Assembly (NCBI GenBank): GCA_009691705.1 | Contig: SIAR01000002.1 | Span: 1 to 64,000, forward strand | Direction of reading: 5' to 3' | Source: Phycisphaerales bacterium | GTDB lineage: Bacteria > Planctomycetota > Phycisphaerae > Phycisphaerales > SM1A02 | Length of the DNA stretch: 64,000 nucleotides | Shown: positions 8,089 to 16,541 of the stretch, piece by piece | Layout of the letters: each line of letters begins with the position of its first letter | Position numbering within the stretch: position 1 is the first letter of the stretch | Program-made: the position numbers and the translations under genes | Notes under the pieces: model-generated | Databases searched by the model: none | Told to the model about the DNA's origin: nothing | Seen by the model: only the letters and a program-made list of their open reading frames with translations

Positions 8089-9678
8089 TCACGGATGGTT
8101 TGAGTGTGAAGTGTGCGAGGCGCTTGCGGAAGCGCTGTCGGTCGAAGTTCGTACCGCCTGCAAGAGCACTCCAACTGCTGCCGACAGCGCGATTGTCGCG
8201 ACGCCGCAGACGATCGCCGCAGTCTGTGGCCAGCGACTTGGAACGCGCGTCACTTCCTGAGAGCGCGCCGATGGCGGCGAGACGAGTGGCACGAGTGCCA
8301 ACCGCAAGTAATACAAACCGCTCACCGCACTATTGAGCACCGCGGCGATGACCAACCCGAGTTGATTTGCTTCGAACGCGGCAATAAAGAGATAAATCTT
8401 GCCGAAGAACCCGATGAATGGCGGCATGCCGACGAGCGAAAGTGCGCAAAGTGCGATCACCCAAGCCATCGCAGGATGGCGCACGCGCAGTCCAGCCAGA
8501 TCTGAGAATGAATTGATTTCTTCGCCGCGTCGTTCGATCGCCGCCAGCGCTGCAAAAGTCGCAATCGTCATGACCCCGTATGCAACCAGATAGAGATAGA
8601 GCGCGTCAATTCCCGCTCCAGCGCCCGCGATCAGTCCAAGCACGAGGTATCCCGAATGCGCGATCGAACTGTAGGCCAGCATGCGCTTCACCGACGTCTG
8701 CAAGAGCGCACCTAGGTTGCCCAGCGTCATTGTGAGCACGGCAATCATCCACAGGATTGCTGAGATCGGAGTTGGAAGACCGAGGTACTGAACGCGGACG
8801 CCATCGGGAGCGATCAGCGCGTGTCCGGTCCATCCAACGCAGGTCAGAATGAGCACAAGTGCCGTGAAACCGGCAGTCTTTGGCACGAACGACAAGAATG
8901 CGGTGACGTGGGTTGGGGCGCCCTCGTAGACATCAGGGGCGTAGAAGTGCATCGGAACGGCGGTGATCTTGAAACAGAGTCCAAGCAGGATGAGCACAAT
9001 CCCGATGGTTGCGAGTGAGTCGATGCCATTACCCGCCGCCTGTGTGGCGAGCGAATCGCGAATGACCAGCAATTCGAGTGAACCAGTCGATCCGTATAGC
9101 AGTGCAAAGCCATAGAGAAACACAGCGGTGCTCATCGCGCCGAGAAAGAAATACTTGACGGCTGCTTCTTGTGGGCGACTTCCGTTTCCGCCTACTGCAA
9201 CCATGATGTAGGTCGGCAGCGAGACGAGTTCGATGGCTAGGAAGAGCCAAATCAAATCGTGCGCATTGCACAACAACATCGCACCCATCAGACTCAGCAA
9301 AAAGAATGCGTAGTACTCGCCGCGGGCAACCTTCTGGGCATCGAAGGGCTGGCGCCCGCGTGCGATCAACTCTTCCATCCGTCGGTCGACCGATCCAACT
9401 GAGAGGAGCACGAGCCAAACGCCCATCGCTGCGAGCAGGGGCTTGACGAATCGGCCGAGCATTGGCAGAAGCAGATGCGCGCCTTGGGCATTGTCGTCCG
9501 TCCAAGTAAACGGAACAGCGACGATCGAAGCGATCAGTGCCGCGCACGTGATGAATGGCAGCGCCTCGCGAACCGAGCGCTGCTTCGACAGACCCAAAAC
9601 CGCAACGACGACGGCTCCCACAAAGAGAGTCATCTCTGGAACAAGTAGCGCGAGTCGTGGTGAGAGTGATTCGATCAT
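8089..9678 (-). CDS. nuoN: NADH-quinone oxidoreductase subunit N
   Basis: 529-residue antiporter-like membrane subunit of respiratory complex I, with about 14 transmembrane helices and one proton channel. Visible landmarks are the helix with LIWLFLAIELVSLPTYIMV (conserved Glu), the Lys-bearing segment EAAVKYFFLGAMSTA, FKITAVPMHFYAPDVYEGAP, and KRMLAYSSIAHSGYL near residue 330. The C-terminus ends in a Ser/His-rich tail. It starts 4 nt after nuoM stops and is the last gene of the nuoJKLMN unit. Confidence 0.96.
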   Translation of the reverse strand: MIESLSPRLALLVPEMTLFVGAVVVAVLGLSKQRSVREALPFITCAALIASIVAVPFTWTDDNAQGAHLLLPMLGRFVKPLLAAMGVWLVLLSVGSVDRRMEELIARGRQPFDAQKVARGEYYAFFLLSLMGAMLLCNAHDLIWLFLAIELVSLPTYIMVAVGGNGSRPQEAAVKYFFLGAMSTAVFLYGFALLYGSTGSLELLVIRDSLATQAAGNGIDSLATIGIVLILLGLCFKITAVPMHFYAPDVYEGAPTHVTAFLSFVPKTAGFTALVLILTCVGWTGHALIAPDGVRVQYLGLPTPISAILWMIAVLTMTLGNLGALLQTSVKRMLAYSSIAHSGYLVLGLIAGAGAGIDALYLYLVAYGVMTIATFAALAAIERRGEEINSFSDLAGLRVRHPAMAWVIALCALSLVGMPPFIGFFGKIYLFIAAFEANQLGLVIAAVLNSAVSGLYYLRLALVPLVSPPSARSQEVTRVPSRWPQTAAIVCGVATIALSAAVGVLLQAVRTSTDSASASASHTSHSNHP

Positions 9679-9682
9679 TGGA

Positions 9683-11314
9683 TCATGGCACCTTCAATGT
9701 CGTCTTCATGGATGTGATGACCGGAGTGGGTGCAACAGGTATCGACTCGGCCATGACACGTTCAACTTGCGCTGGGTAATTCACGAGCATGCGCTGCGCA
9801 CAGGGACTGATCGCGTCCAGCATCGGCTTGGGTTGAACCCCGAGCCAGAGGCAGGCGATCGCAATCGGCATCAAGACGGCTATCTCACGCAGCCCAAGAT
9901 CGCTTGGAAGGGCAGGCGCTGCAGCGTGCGATCCATGCGATACATCACCGTGTGGTTCGCGCAGTGGACCCCAGACAATCTTGCCAAGCAGAATCAACAG
10001 GTACATCGCGGCGAAGATGAGTCCAAGCCCTGCAACGATTGCGTACCAAGGACCGAGCACTCCGGGATAACCAGAGTTTGCATCGTGTTCAGCGATAAAC
10101 GTTCCGCCCAGACAGAGAAACTCGCCGACGAATCCGTTGAGTCCGGGAAGTCCGATGCTGGCAAGGGTGAAGAACACCATGAAGCACGACCAGACCGGCA
10201 TGCGCTTGGCGAGTCCACCCAGAACGTCGGTGTCTTTCGTGTGGTAGCGCTCGTAAAACATTCCGATGCAGAGAAAGAGTGCGCCGGTCGATAGTCCATG
10301 GTTCACCATGTAGAAGACCGCACCCTCGGCGCCCATGGGATTGAGCGCGAAGAGTCCCAGCATGCAAAGTCCCAGATGGGCGATTGATGAGTATGCGATC
10401 AGTTTCTTCGCATCGGTCTGCACCCAGCAGATGAGCGATGCGTAGATGATCGCGATGATCGAAAGCACCGCGACAACATTCATGAGTTCAGCGCCGCCGG
10501 CGGGGGCCATAGGCAGTGCGAATCGGTAATTGCCGTAGGTGCCGAGTTTCAGAAGCGCCGATGCGAGAATGACCGACCCAGCCGTCGGAGCTTGATCATG
10601 GGCGAGTGGTAACCAGGTGTGCAGCGGGAAGAGTGGAACCTTTACCGCGAACCCGATCATGAGCGCAGCGAAGAGCCAGTACTGCGTGGCGCTTGGAAGT
10701 CGCACAGCAGTTGCGGTGAGCGCGTCGATGTCGAAGTTCCACGCCCCTGACGCGATGCGGTGTTCCCAGCCGACATACAGCAGCGCGGCGAGCATGAACA
10801 TCGATCCGAGAAACGTGTAAAGAAACATCTTGATCGCAGCTACGCGGCGTTCGGTGCCGCCGTAAATCGCCACGATGAGCGTCATTGGGACGAGCGTGAA
10901 CTCGTAGCCGATGTAAAAGAGGATCGCATCGCGCGCCGCGAACGCCAGCAGGATGGACGAACCAAGAACGAGAAACCATCCATAGAACTCTTTGACGCGG
11001 TCGGTGATGGCGGTGAACGAGCCCAAGATGCACAGCGGCATGAGGAATGCCGTGAGCAATGCGAGCAAGAGTGACACGGTGTCGAAGCCGACTGATAGTG
11101 AGACGCCCGCGCCATGCACCCAGTGGGCTCCAGCAGTCATCGGAAAGTACGTGCCCGCCTTCCAGGCGGGGAAGTTCCATGCAAACAGTGCAAGCGCTGC
11201 GAGCGAGAGAAGCGAGCCTGCAAATGCCGTGTTTCGCGCGTGTTTGGATGGACTAATAGCGATCACACCCGCAGTCAGCACAGGAATGATGATGCTGAGC
11301 CAGATCAGTTCCAT
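9683..11314 (-). CDS. nuoM: NADH-quinone oxidoreductase subunit M
   Basis: 543-residue antiporter-like subunit of complex I. The ATG at 11314 is preferred because it begins 1 nt after the nuoL stop and GAGGGGTG precedes it; a longer frame exists but would run deep into nuoL. Landmarks are YIGYEFTLVPMTLIVAIYG (conserved Glu), KMFLYTFLGSMFMLAALL (Lys), KVPLFPLHTWLPLAHDQAP, GSVILASALLKLGTYG, and KKLIAYSSIAHLGLC. About 14 helices are predicted. The length and motifs fit the family. Confidence 0.96.
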   Translation of the reverse strand: MELIWLSIIIPVLTAGVIAISPSKHARNTAFAGSLLSLAALALFAWNFPAWKAGTYFPMTAGAHWVHGAGVSLSVGFDTVSLLLALLTAFLMPLCILGSFTAITDRVKEFYGWFLVLGSSILLAFAARDAILFYIGYEFTLVPMTLIVAIYGGTERRVAAIKMFLYTFLGSMFMLAALLYVGWEHRIASGAWNFDIDALTATAVRLPSATQYWLFAALMIGFAVKVPLFPLHTWLPLAHDQAPTAGSVILASALLKLGTYGNYRFALPMAPAGGAELMNVVAVLSIIAIIYASLICWVQTDAKKLIAYSSIAHLGLCMLGLFALNPMGAEGAVFYMVNHGLSTGALFLCIGMFYERYHTKDTDVLGGLAKRMPVWSCFMVFFTLASIGLPGLNGFVGEFLCLGGTFIAEHDANSGYPGVLGPWYAIVAGLGLIFAAMYLLILLGKIVWGPLREPHGDVSHGSHAAAPALPSDLGLREIAVLMPIAIACLWLGVQPKPMLDAISPCAQRMLVNYPAQVERVMAESIPVAPTPVITSMKTTLKVP

Positions 11315-11315
11315 A

Positions 11316-13445
11316 TCAATGCACCCCTCGCAGCCAGACCCAGCTAGCCCACGCAAGCACTAGTGCGACGCCACCGGCCATCGTGACTGCGTACCCCTGC
11401 AATGCCCCGCTGTAGAGCGGACGAAAGACCCGGCCAAGCGCCAGTGGAATCTTTGCGATGCCATCGACCAGAACGCCGTCGAGAAAATGGCGATCGCCAA
11501 AGTTGAGAATCTGAGCGCCGATCCACATCGGCAAACGAAAGAGCGCGTGATAGATCTGATCGACGTACCACTTGTGTTCCATCGCAGTTGGAATCCAACC
11601 AAGCCACCAACGTCGCAGCAGAGCCGCGCGGAGTTGATCGGCAGACTTTCGGGAACGCAAGTGAAAGAACCACGCCACGAGGATGCCACCGACCGAGGCC
11701 GTCGACCCCACAACGGTCAATCCTGTGTGTGCATCCATGCCAAGCATGGTTGGCGTGGGCGCGTCGCTGTGACCATGCGCATCTGCGAGGCCCGCGCCTT
11801 CGTAGGCGCTGGAGTGCGCGATCATCTGTTGGGCCCAGTTATCTTCATGCATGAAGACGGTCTTGTATGCCGGGAGTCCCACCGCGAGCGCTCCTATTGC
11901 AAGAATCAGTAACACCCCGTTGATTGCCCAGCGTGGCGCATGGGGATGAAATGTGGCGTGGGTGCCGGGCGCATCACGGCGGTCTTGCGCATGATGCCCA
12001 TCATCGTGGTCATGGTGACCTTCGCTGCCCGCTTCGAAGTGCACGGGACCAGCACAGACCCGAAACCAGACGCGAAAGGTGTAGTACGCGGTGAGCGCGG
12101 CGGTGAAGAGTCCCATCCATCCCAAGAATCGGAAGTCGGCACGCGCGCTCGTCAGCGCTTGCAAGAGGATCGCATCTTTCGAGAAGAAGGCGGCGGTGTA
12201 GGGGAATGCGGAGAGCCAGAGGCAGCCGACGAACATTGTCCATGAAACGATGCGCCATCCGGCGACATGGCGAAGTCCGCTTAGTTTTCGCAGATCGAGT
12301 TGTCCGGCAAATCCGTGCATGATTGCACCGGCGGTGAGAAACAACAGTGCCTTGAAAAAGGCATGGGTGAGAGTGTGGTAGCAAGCGCCAAACGTTGTTC
12401 CAACGCCCAATCCCAGAAACATGTATCCGAGTTGCGAGATCGTTGAATAGGCGAAGACGCGTTTGATGTCGTACTGCGCCATGCCGATGGTTGCGGCGAG
12501 AAGTGCGGTCGCGCAGCCGATCCACGCGACTGTTGCCAGAGCTTCTGGATGGAGTTCAAAGAATGGATAGAGCCGCGCAATGAGGTAGACGCCCGCCGTC
12601 ACCATGGTCGCGGCATGAATGAGTGCGGAGACTGGGGTGGGGCCTTCCATCGCATCTGGAAGCCAGGTGAAAAGTGGAATCTGAGCGCTCTTTCCGAAGG
12701 CTCCGAGCATCAGCAGGAATGGGATGACTGAAATGTGCCAATCGACCGCAGATTGCCCGCCACTGTTCATCGCGGCGAAAAGTTCGGAGTACTGAATCGT
12801 TCCGTAGTTTGCCCAAAGCATGAAGATGCCCAGTGCGAGACCGAGGTCTCCTACACGGTTCATGATGAATGCTTTTTTTGCAGCGGCAACTGCGCTGGGG
12901 CGATCGTAGTTGTAGCCAATCAACAAGTAGCTCGCCAGACCGACGCCTTCCCATCCCAGATAGAGCATCGCCAAGTTGTCACCAAGCACGAGGGCACTCA
13001 TGGCGAAGAGAAAGATGCTGATTCCAAAGAAGAAGCGCGAGTAGCCACTGCCCCGATCGCCTTCCATGTACTCGCTGGCGTAGATCGTGATCAGCGTGCC
13101 GAGTCCGGTGACGAAGAGCATCCAGTAGAGAGTCAGCGAATCGATGTAGAGCGAGCAGTTTGCCGTGAAAGAGTGAAAGGGACCGCCCGCGCCCCACTGG
13201 AATGTCATCCACTGAAAGATTGGAACTTGCACCGGTCCCGAGTAGGCGAAGTACGCCTGCACGATGATCACAAACGAGATCGCCAGTGCGAGTGCGGTGA
13301 CGATTGCCGGCAACTTGTTTTTTACACGGAGCGCACCGCAAATGGCACAGACCACCGCCGAGAGCAATGGCAGCAAGATCGCAAGGCCGACCCACGCGAG
13401 CTCCGGGGCGATCACAACTTGTGGGATTGAAAGTTCACCATTCAT
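11316..13445 (-). CDS. nuoL: NADH-quinone oxidoreductase subunit L
   Basis: 709-residue antiporter-like subunit of complex I with the long amphipathic C-terminal lateral helix expected for NuoL. Landmarks are LYLGWEGVGLASYLLIGY (Glu), KAFIMNRVGDLGLALGIF (Lys region), AQIPLFTWLPDAMEGPTP, SALIHAATMVTAGVYLI, and KRVFAYSTISQLGYMFLG. A His/Asp-rich loop (about residues 495-520: HHDHDDGHH) is unusual and could bind metal. The ATG at 13445 overlaps the nuoK stop as ATGA, which implies translational coupling. Confidence 0.97.
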   Translation of the reverse strand: MNGELSIPQVVIAPELAWVGLAILLPLLSAVVCAICGALRVKNKLPAIVTALALAISFVIIVQAYFAYSGPVQVPIFQWMTFQWGAGGPFHSFTANCSLYIDSLTLYWMLFVTGLGTLITIYASEYMEGDRGSGYSRFFFGISIFLFAMSALVLGDNLAMLYLGWEGVGLASYLLIGYNYDRPSAVAAAKKAFIMNRVGDLGLALGIFMLWANYGTIQYSELFAAMNSGGQSAVDWHISVIPFLLMLGAFGKSAQIPLFTWLPDAMEGPTPVSALIHAATMVTAGVYLIARLYPFFELHPEALATVAWIGCATALLAATIGMAQYDIKRVFAYSTISQLGYMFLGLGVGTTFGACYHTLTHAFFKALLFLTAGAIMHGFAGQLDLRKLSGLRHVAGWRIVSWTMFVGCLWLSAFPYTAAFFSKDAILLQALTSARADFRFLGWMGLFTAALTAYYTFRVWFRVCAGPVHFEAGSEGHHDHDDGHHAQDRRDAPGTHATFHPHAPRWAINGVLLILAIGALAVGLPAYKTVFMHEDNWAQQMIAHSSAYEGAGLADAHGHSDAPTPTMLGMDAHTGLTVVGSTASVGGILVAWFFHLRSRKSADQLRAALLRRWWLGWIPTAMEHKWYVDQIYHALFRLPMWIGAQILNFGDRHFLDGVLVDGIAKIPLALGRVFRPLYSGALQGYAVTMAGGVALVLAWASWVWLRGVH

Positions 13446-13786
13446 GATTCGCCCAAATCTGCCCAGGCTTCGCTATTCAACGTCTCACGCCGGCGGTAGA
13501 GCAGCACAACAAGTCCAAGTGCGAGCGCCGCTTCTGCGGCGGCCACAGTCAAGATGAATATGACAAAGACTTGGCCCGAAACATCCATGCGCATTCGCGC
13601 GAAAGCGATCATGGCGAGCGCGGCGCCTTGAAACATCAGTTCAGTGCAGAGAAACATGATGATGAGATTTCTGCGGCAGAGGAATCCGATGAGCCCGAGT
13701 GAAAAGAGAATCGCACTGATGGCCAGTGCGATCGAAATCTGAGTTGGCGCAGCGATCGTGAATGCGCTTGAGAGTGCCTCGCTCAT
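13442..13786 (-). CDS. nuoK: NADH-quinone oxidoreductase subunit K
   Basis: 114-residue subunit with three transmembrane helices. The conserved glutamates of the proton path are present: IIMFLCTELMFQGAAL and VAAAEAALALGLVVLLYRR. Both ends overlap neighbours by ATGA (nuoJ upstream, nuoL downstream). Confidence 0.95.
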   Translation of the reverse strand: MSEALSSAFTIAAPTQISIALAISAILFSLGLIGFLCRRNLIIMFLCTELMFQGAALAMIAFARMRMDVSGQVFVIFILTVAAAEAALALGLVVLLYRRRETLNSEAWADLGES

Positions 13787-14745
13787 GAATTGTGCTCCCG
13801 CGGCGTGTCGTGGGCAGTGGCCTCGGATTGTCGTCGCGCAAGGACAACTGCGCCGAGCATCGCCATCAACAGGATCACACCCGCCAGTTCGAGGCTCACC
13901 GGAAACTTTGTAACGAGCGCCATCCCAACCCGACTCGTATTGTCGGGCAGAAGCGCTGGAGGCAGGATGATCGTGGATGGTGCGCTGCCATCGGCGTGCG
14001 CGACAGTTACCGCCGCCGAGAAGTCTGGTTGCACCGTGAGCATCTGTCCGTCGGGTTGTCGCACCACGGCGATGGCAGAAGCATCGACCCGCCGCGCCTG
14101 CTCAGTAAGAAAGCGGGGCATGCGCGCCAGGTCGTTCCATGCCCCGCGCACGGCGAGCGCCTGATCGGCGGCTGCACGGGCGGTGGTGTGGTTACCACCG
14201 AAGATCGATCCGCCGAGTACTGCGACTAGCACAAATCCTGCGATCACAGCACCCGCTGGTTCACGAGCGACGCGGTCGTAATCAACCGCATCGGCCCCCT
14301 TGGTATCGGCGGGCGATTGCTGCGCAAGCATGAGCACGAACAAGTAGGTGATCAGAATCGCCCCCGCATAGACGATAATGAGCGAAAACGCCACGAATTC
14401 GGCAGAAAGCAGCACATACATCGCCGCGCCACTAACGACCACCAACACAAAGTAGAGCGCGCAGAAAACAGGGCGATGGTGGGTGATCACTCGAACGGCG
14501 CTGCCGATCGAGATAAATGCGCACAAAATCATGAGACCGACTTGACCCAGCGAATCGTTGGTAACCGGTATCGCCTGCACGATCACTACCAGAATCCACG
14601 CGATTCCCGCCAATCCGAGCACAGTTGCAACTGCGCGCATGGCACGCCCCTGACCGTCGTGGCCGGCGTTGCCGCCACTAGACATGAGAAGCAGCAGAAG
14701 TCCTGCTGAAGCGACCGCACACGCGGCGTAAAAAAGTATCGGCAC
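13783..14745 (-). CDS. nuoJ: Enlarged NADH-quinone oxidoreductase subunit J
   Basis: 320-residue subunit, about twice the usual 165-200. The recognisable NuoJ core lies at residues about 70-145: SAVRVITHHRPVFCALYF, FVAFSLIIVYAGAILITYLF. It is preceded by an extra segment with two membrane helices (1-60). It is followed by a helix at 168-183, then a polar insertion of about 100 residues (185-285), before the last helix (287-304, LAGVILLMAMLGAVVLA). An in-frame ATG at 14787 is the alternative start; neither start has a clear ribosome-binding site. It is the first gene of nuoJKLMN. Confidence 0.88.
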   Translation of the reverse strand: MPILFYAACAVASAGLLLLLMSSGGNAGHDGQGRAMRAVATVLGLAGIAWILVVIVQAIPVTNDSLGQVGLMILCAFISIGSAVRVITHHRPVFCALYFVLVVVSGAAMYVLLSAEFVAFSLIIVYAGAILITYLFVLMLAQQSPADTKGADAVDYDRVAREPAGAVIAGFVLVAVLGGSIFGGNHTTARAAADQALAVRGAWNDLARMPRFLTEQARRVDASAIAVVRQPDGQMLTVQPDFSAAVTVAHADGSAPSTIILPPALLPDNTSRVGMALVTKFPVSLELAGVILLMAMLGAVVLARRQSEATAHDTPREHNS

Positions 14746-14807
14746 CATTTGCTGCAGGTTCTCGAATCGACGCGAATCCCGACACATCCGTGTGCGGGCG
14801 AGTGGGG

Positions 14808-14836
14808 AAGATAATGCCGATTTGAATTGCCTGCAA
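14808..14836 (-). promoter_or_regulatory. Sigma-70-type promoter for nuoJKLMN
   Basis: On the minus strand TTGCAG (14831-14836), a 17-nt spacer and TATCTT (14808-14813) predict a start near 14801, just upstream of nuoJ. The region is shared with divergent pgsA. Confidence 0.5.
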
Positions 14837-14869
14837 CGACCTTTGCAAGTTGCGTACGATCACCTTCTG

Positions 14870-15487
14870 ATGAACGGAGTTCAACGGTCACTTCCCAACG
14901 CCATTACCGTTGGTCGCCTGCTCTTGGCAGTAGTTTTCTTTGTGGTGATTTCGGGTGTTGCCGGCACACCTGGTGAAGACCCGAGTCGCGCGTGGCTCGC
15001 AGTCTGGATCTTTATCGTCGCAGCGGTTACAGACATTCTCGATGGATATCTCGCCCGTCGATGGGACACGGTTTCGCCCTTTGGGCGGGTGCTCGATCCA
15101 GTCGTTGACAAGGTCTTGGTGATTGGCGGCTTGGTCTTTCTTGTCGCCCCCCCATTCGCACAGAACAGTGGCGTCATGCCGTGGATGGTTGTTATTGTGA
15201 TTGCGCGCGAGGTTCTCGTGACTAGCGTTCGAGCGATGATTGAGGCATCAGGCAAGGCATTTGGCGCAGACTGGGCTGGAAAGTTCAAGATGCTCGTGCA
15301 GTGCGTCGCCGTTCCGGTCTGTTTCGGCAACGCGGCGATTGAGTCGCGGCGCACCTCGCCAGACTTCAACACCTTCGCTGCGATCATGGTCTGGTCGATG
15401 GTGATCGTGACAGTTCTGAGTGGCGTCTCGGCAATGATTCGCGCGGTTCGCGCGATGCAGGCGCCTTCTGGAAAATCACAAACGTGA
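14870..15487 (+). CDS. pgsA: CDP-diacylglycerol-glycerol-3-phosphate 3-phosphatidyltransferase
   Basis: 205-residue membrane enzyme that makes phosphatidylglycerol phosphate from CDP-diacylglycerol. The CDP-alcohol phosphotransferase motif is complete: DG-YL-AR, eight residues, G, three residues, D, three residues, D (around residues 58-82). It starts LPNAITVGRLLLA as in the family, and the ATG at 14870 is chosen for that reason. Four to six helices are predicted. It overlaps the next gene, pgpA, which does the following step, as GTGA. The eukaryote-type alternative (PIS) is less likely given pgpA. Confidence 0.94.
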   Translation: MNGVQRSLPNAITVGRLLLAVVFFVVISGVAGTPGEDPSRAWLAVWIFIVAAVTDILDGYLARRWDTVSPFGRVLDPVVDKVLVIGGLVFLVAPPFAQNSGVMPWMVVIVIAREVLVTSVRAMIEASGKAFGADWAGKFKMLVQCVAVPVCFGNAAIESRRTSPDFNTFAAIMVWSMVIVTVLSGVSAMIRAVRAMQAPSGKSQT

Positions 15488-16038
15488 GCGCGGGAAGTCG
15501 TTTCGCAAACGGAATGCCGCTGGGAGCGATGGTGGCGGTGACCGCGGGTGGAATCGGGCTCATGCGCCCCGCGTCGGGTTCATGGGGGTCGCTCCCGCCC
15601 GTTGGGTTGGTTGTGCTCATTGTCTGGAGCGGCGCACCATGGTGGGTGGTTGGCGCGACTCTCGCACTGTTGACCGTCTATGGAATTGTCGCGTGTGTGC
15701 GCTTTGGCGCACTGGCCGAGAAGTGTTTTGGTGCGAAAGATCCCTCGTCGGTTGTTGCAGATGAAACTGCGGGATGCGCTCTCACGCTGCTCGGGGCACC
15801 GTGGTGGATGATCATTGGAGCGGACTCCAACGCGCTGATGCGAACCGTCATCGTCTGCGCGACGGGGTTCTTCTTCTTTCGACTTTTCGATGTCTGGAAA
15901 CCCGGATACGTCGCCGACCTGCAATCGCAGCCATTTGGCTGGGGAATCGTGCTCGACGATCTCGCGGCCGGGGCGTGGGCGTGGCCGCCGGTGATCCTGA
16001 GCGCTGCCTGCGCGCTGCACTTCTATCCGGTGCCGTGA
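15484..16038 (+). CDS. pgpA: Phosphatidylglycerophosphatase A
   Basis: 184-residue membrane phosphatase that converts phosphatidylglycerol phosphate to phosphatidylglycerol. Family landmarks are present: PASGSWGSLPPV near residue 30, KDPSSVVADETAG (usual D-P-x-x-I-V-x-D-E), FFFFRLFDVWKPG and GWGIVLDDLAAG with the Asp pair. It starts with GTG overlapping the pgsA stop, so the two consecutive enzymes are translationally coupled. Confidence 0.92.
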   Translation: MSAGSRFANGMPLGAMVAVTAGGIGLMRPASGSWGSLPPVGLVVLIVWSGAPWWVVGATLALLTVYGIVACVRFGALAEKCFGAKDPSSVVADETAGCALTLLGAPWWMIIGADSNALMRTVIVCATGFFFFRLFDVWKPGYVADLQSQPFGWGIVLDDLAAGAWAWPPVILSAACALHFYPVP

Positions 16039-16063
16039 GGGCGTTGCGCCGGGGGGCGATGGG

Positions 16064-16525
16064 TTACAGCGGGCGCACCGTGCGCATATCGACTGATGCT
16101 TCAAAAACTGTGCGAAGATTACACATGTACCAACGCCAGCTTTCGCAGTCCTCTGCCATCGCCATCAGCGATTCAGGATCTGCCGGCACGGGACCCATGC
16201 GCAAGACGACTTCGCTTCCTGCTTCGACCGAATGATGCACCGTCCACTCAATGCGCACGAACTTCTCGTCGACGCGCGATGGCCAGTGCCACGTCACGTG
16301 ACCGCCCGCATCGAACTCATCGATGCCAATGGTCAACGTGCGTTTGAACTTGCGGTCCCACCCCAGCACGACCGACCCTCCAGCGCGCAGATCCACCTTT
16401 GCGGCAACTGGAAACCAGCGAATCAATCCCGCTTCGCTGGTAAGGGCGGCAAAGATCTCCTCGGGATGCGCCGCGATCGTCTCTCGCAGAATTGTCCAAA
16501 CACCTTTTTCGTCGCGGATAACCAT
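16064..16525 (-). CDS. SRPBCC/AHSA1-like domain protein
   Basis: 153-residue protein of the START-like (SRPBCC) fold, of the type named after the Hsp90 activator Aha1. The N-terminus ETIAAHPEEIFAALTSEAGL and RWFPVAAKVDLRAGG, then GWDRKFKRTLTIGIDEFD and HVTWHWP, are typical. The ATG at 16525 was chosen because the domain begins directly after it; the frame is open further upstream but there it is antisense-like sequence within lysA. It follows lysA by 16 nt on the same strand. The ligand or partner is unknown. Confidence 0.8.
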   Translation of the reverse strand: MVIRDEKGVWTILRETIAAHPEEIFAALTSEAGLIRWFPVAAKVDLRAGGSVVLGWDRKFKRTLTIGIDEFDAGGHVTWHWPSRVDEKFVRIEWTVHHSVEAGSEVVLRMGPVPADPESLMAMAEDCESWRWYMCNLRTVFEASVDMRTVRPL

Positions 16526-16541
16526 TTGAAGGGATGGGATT

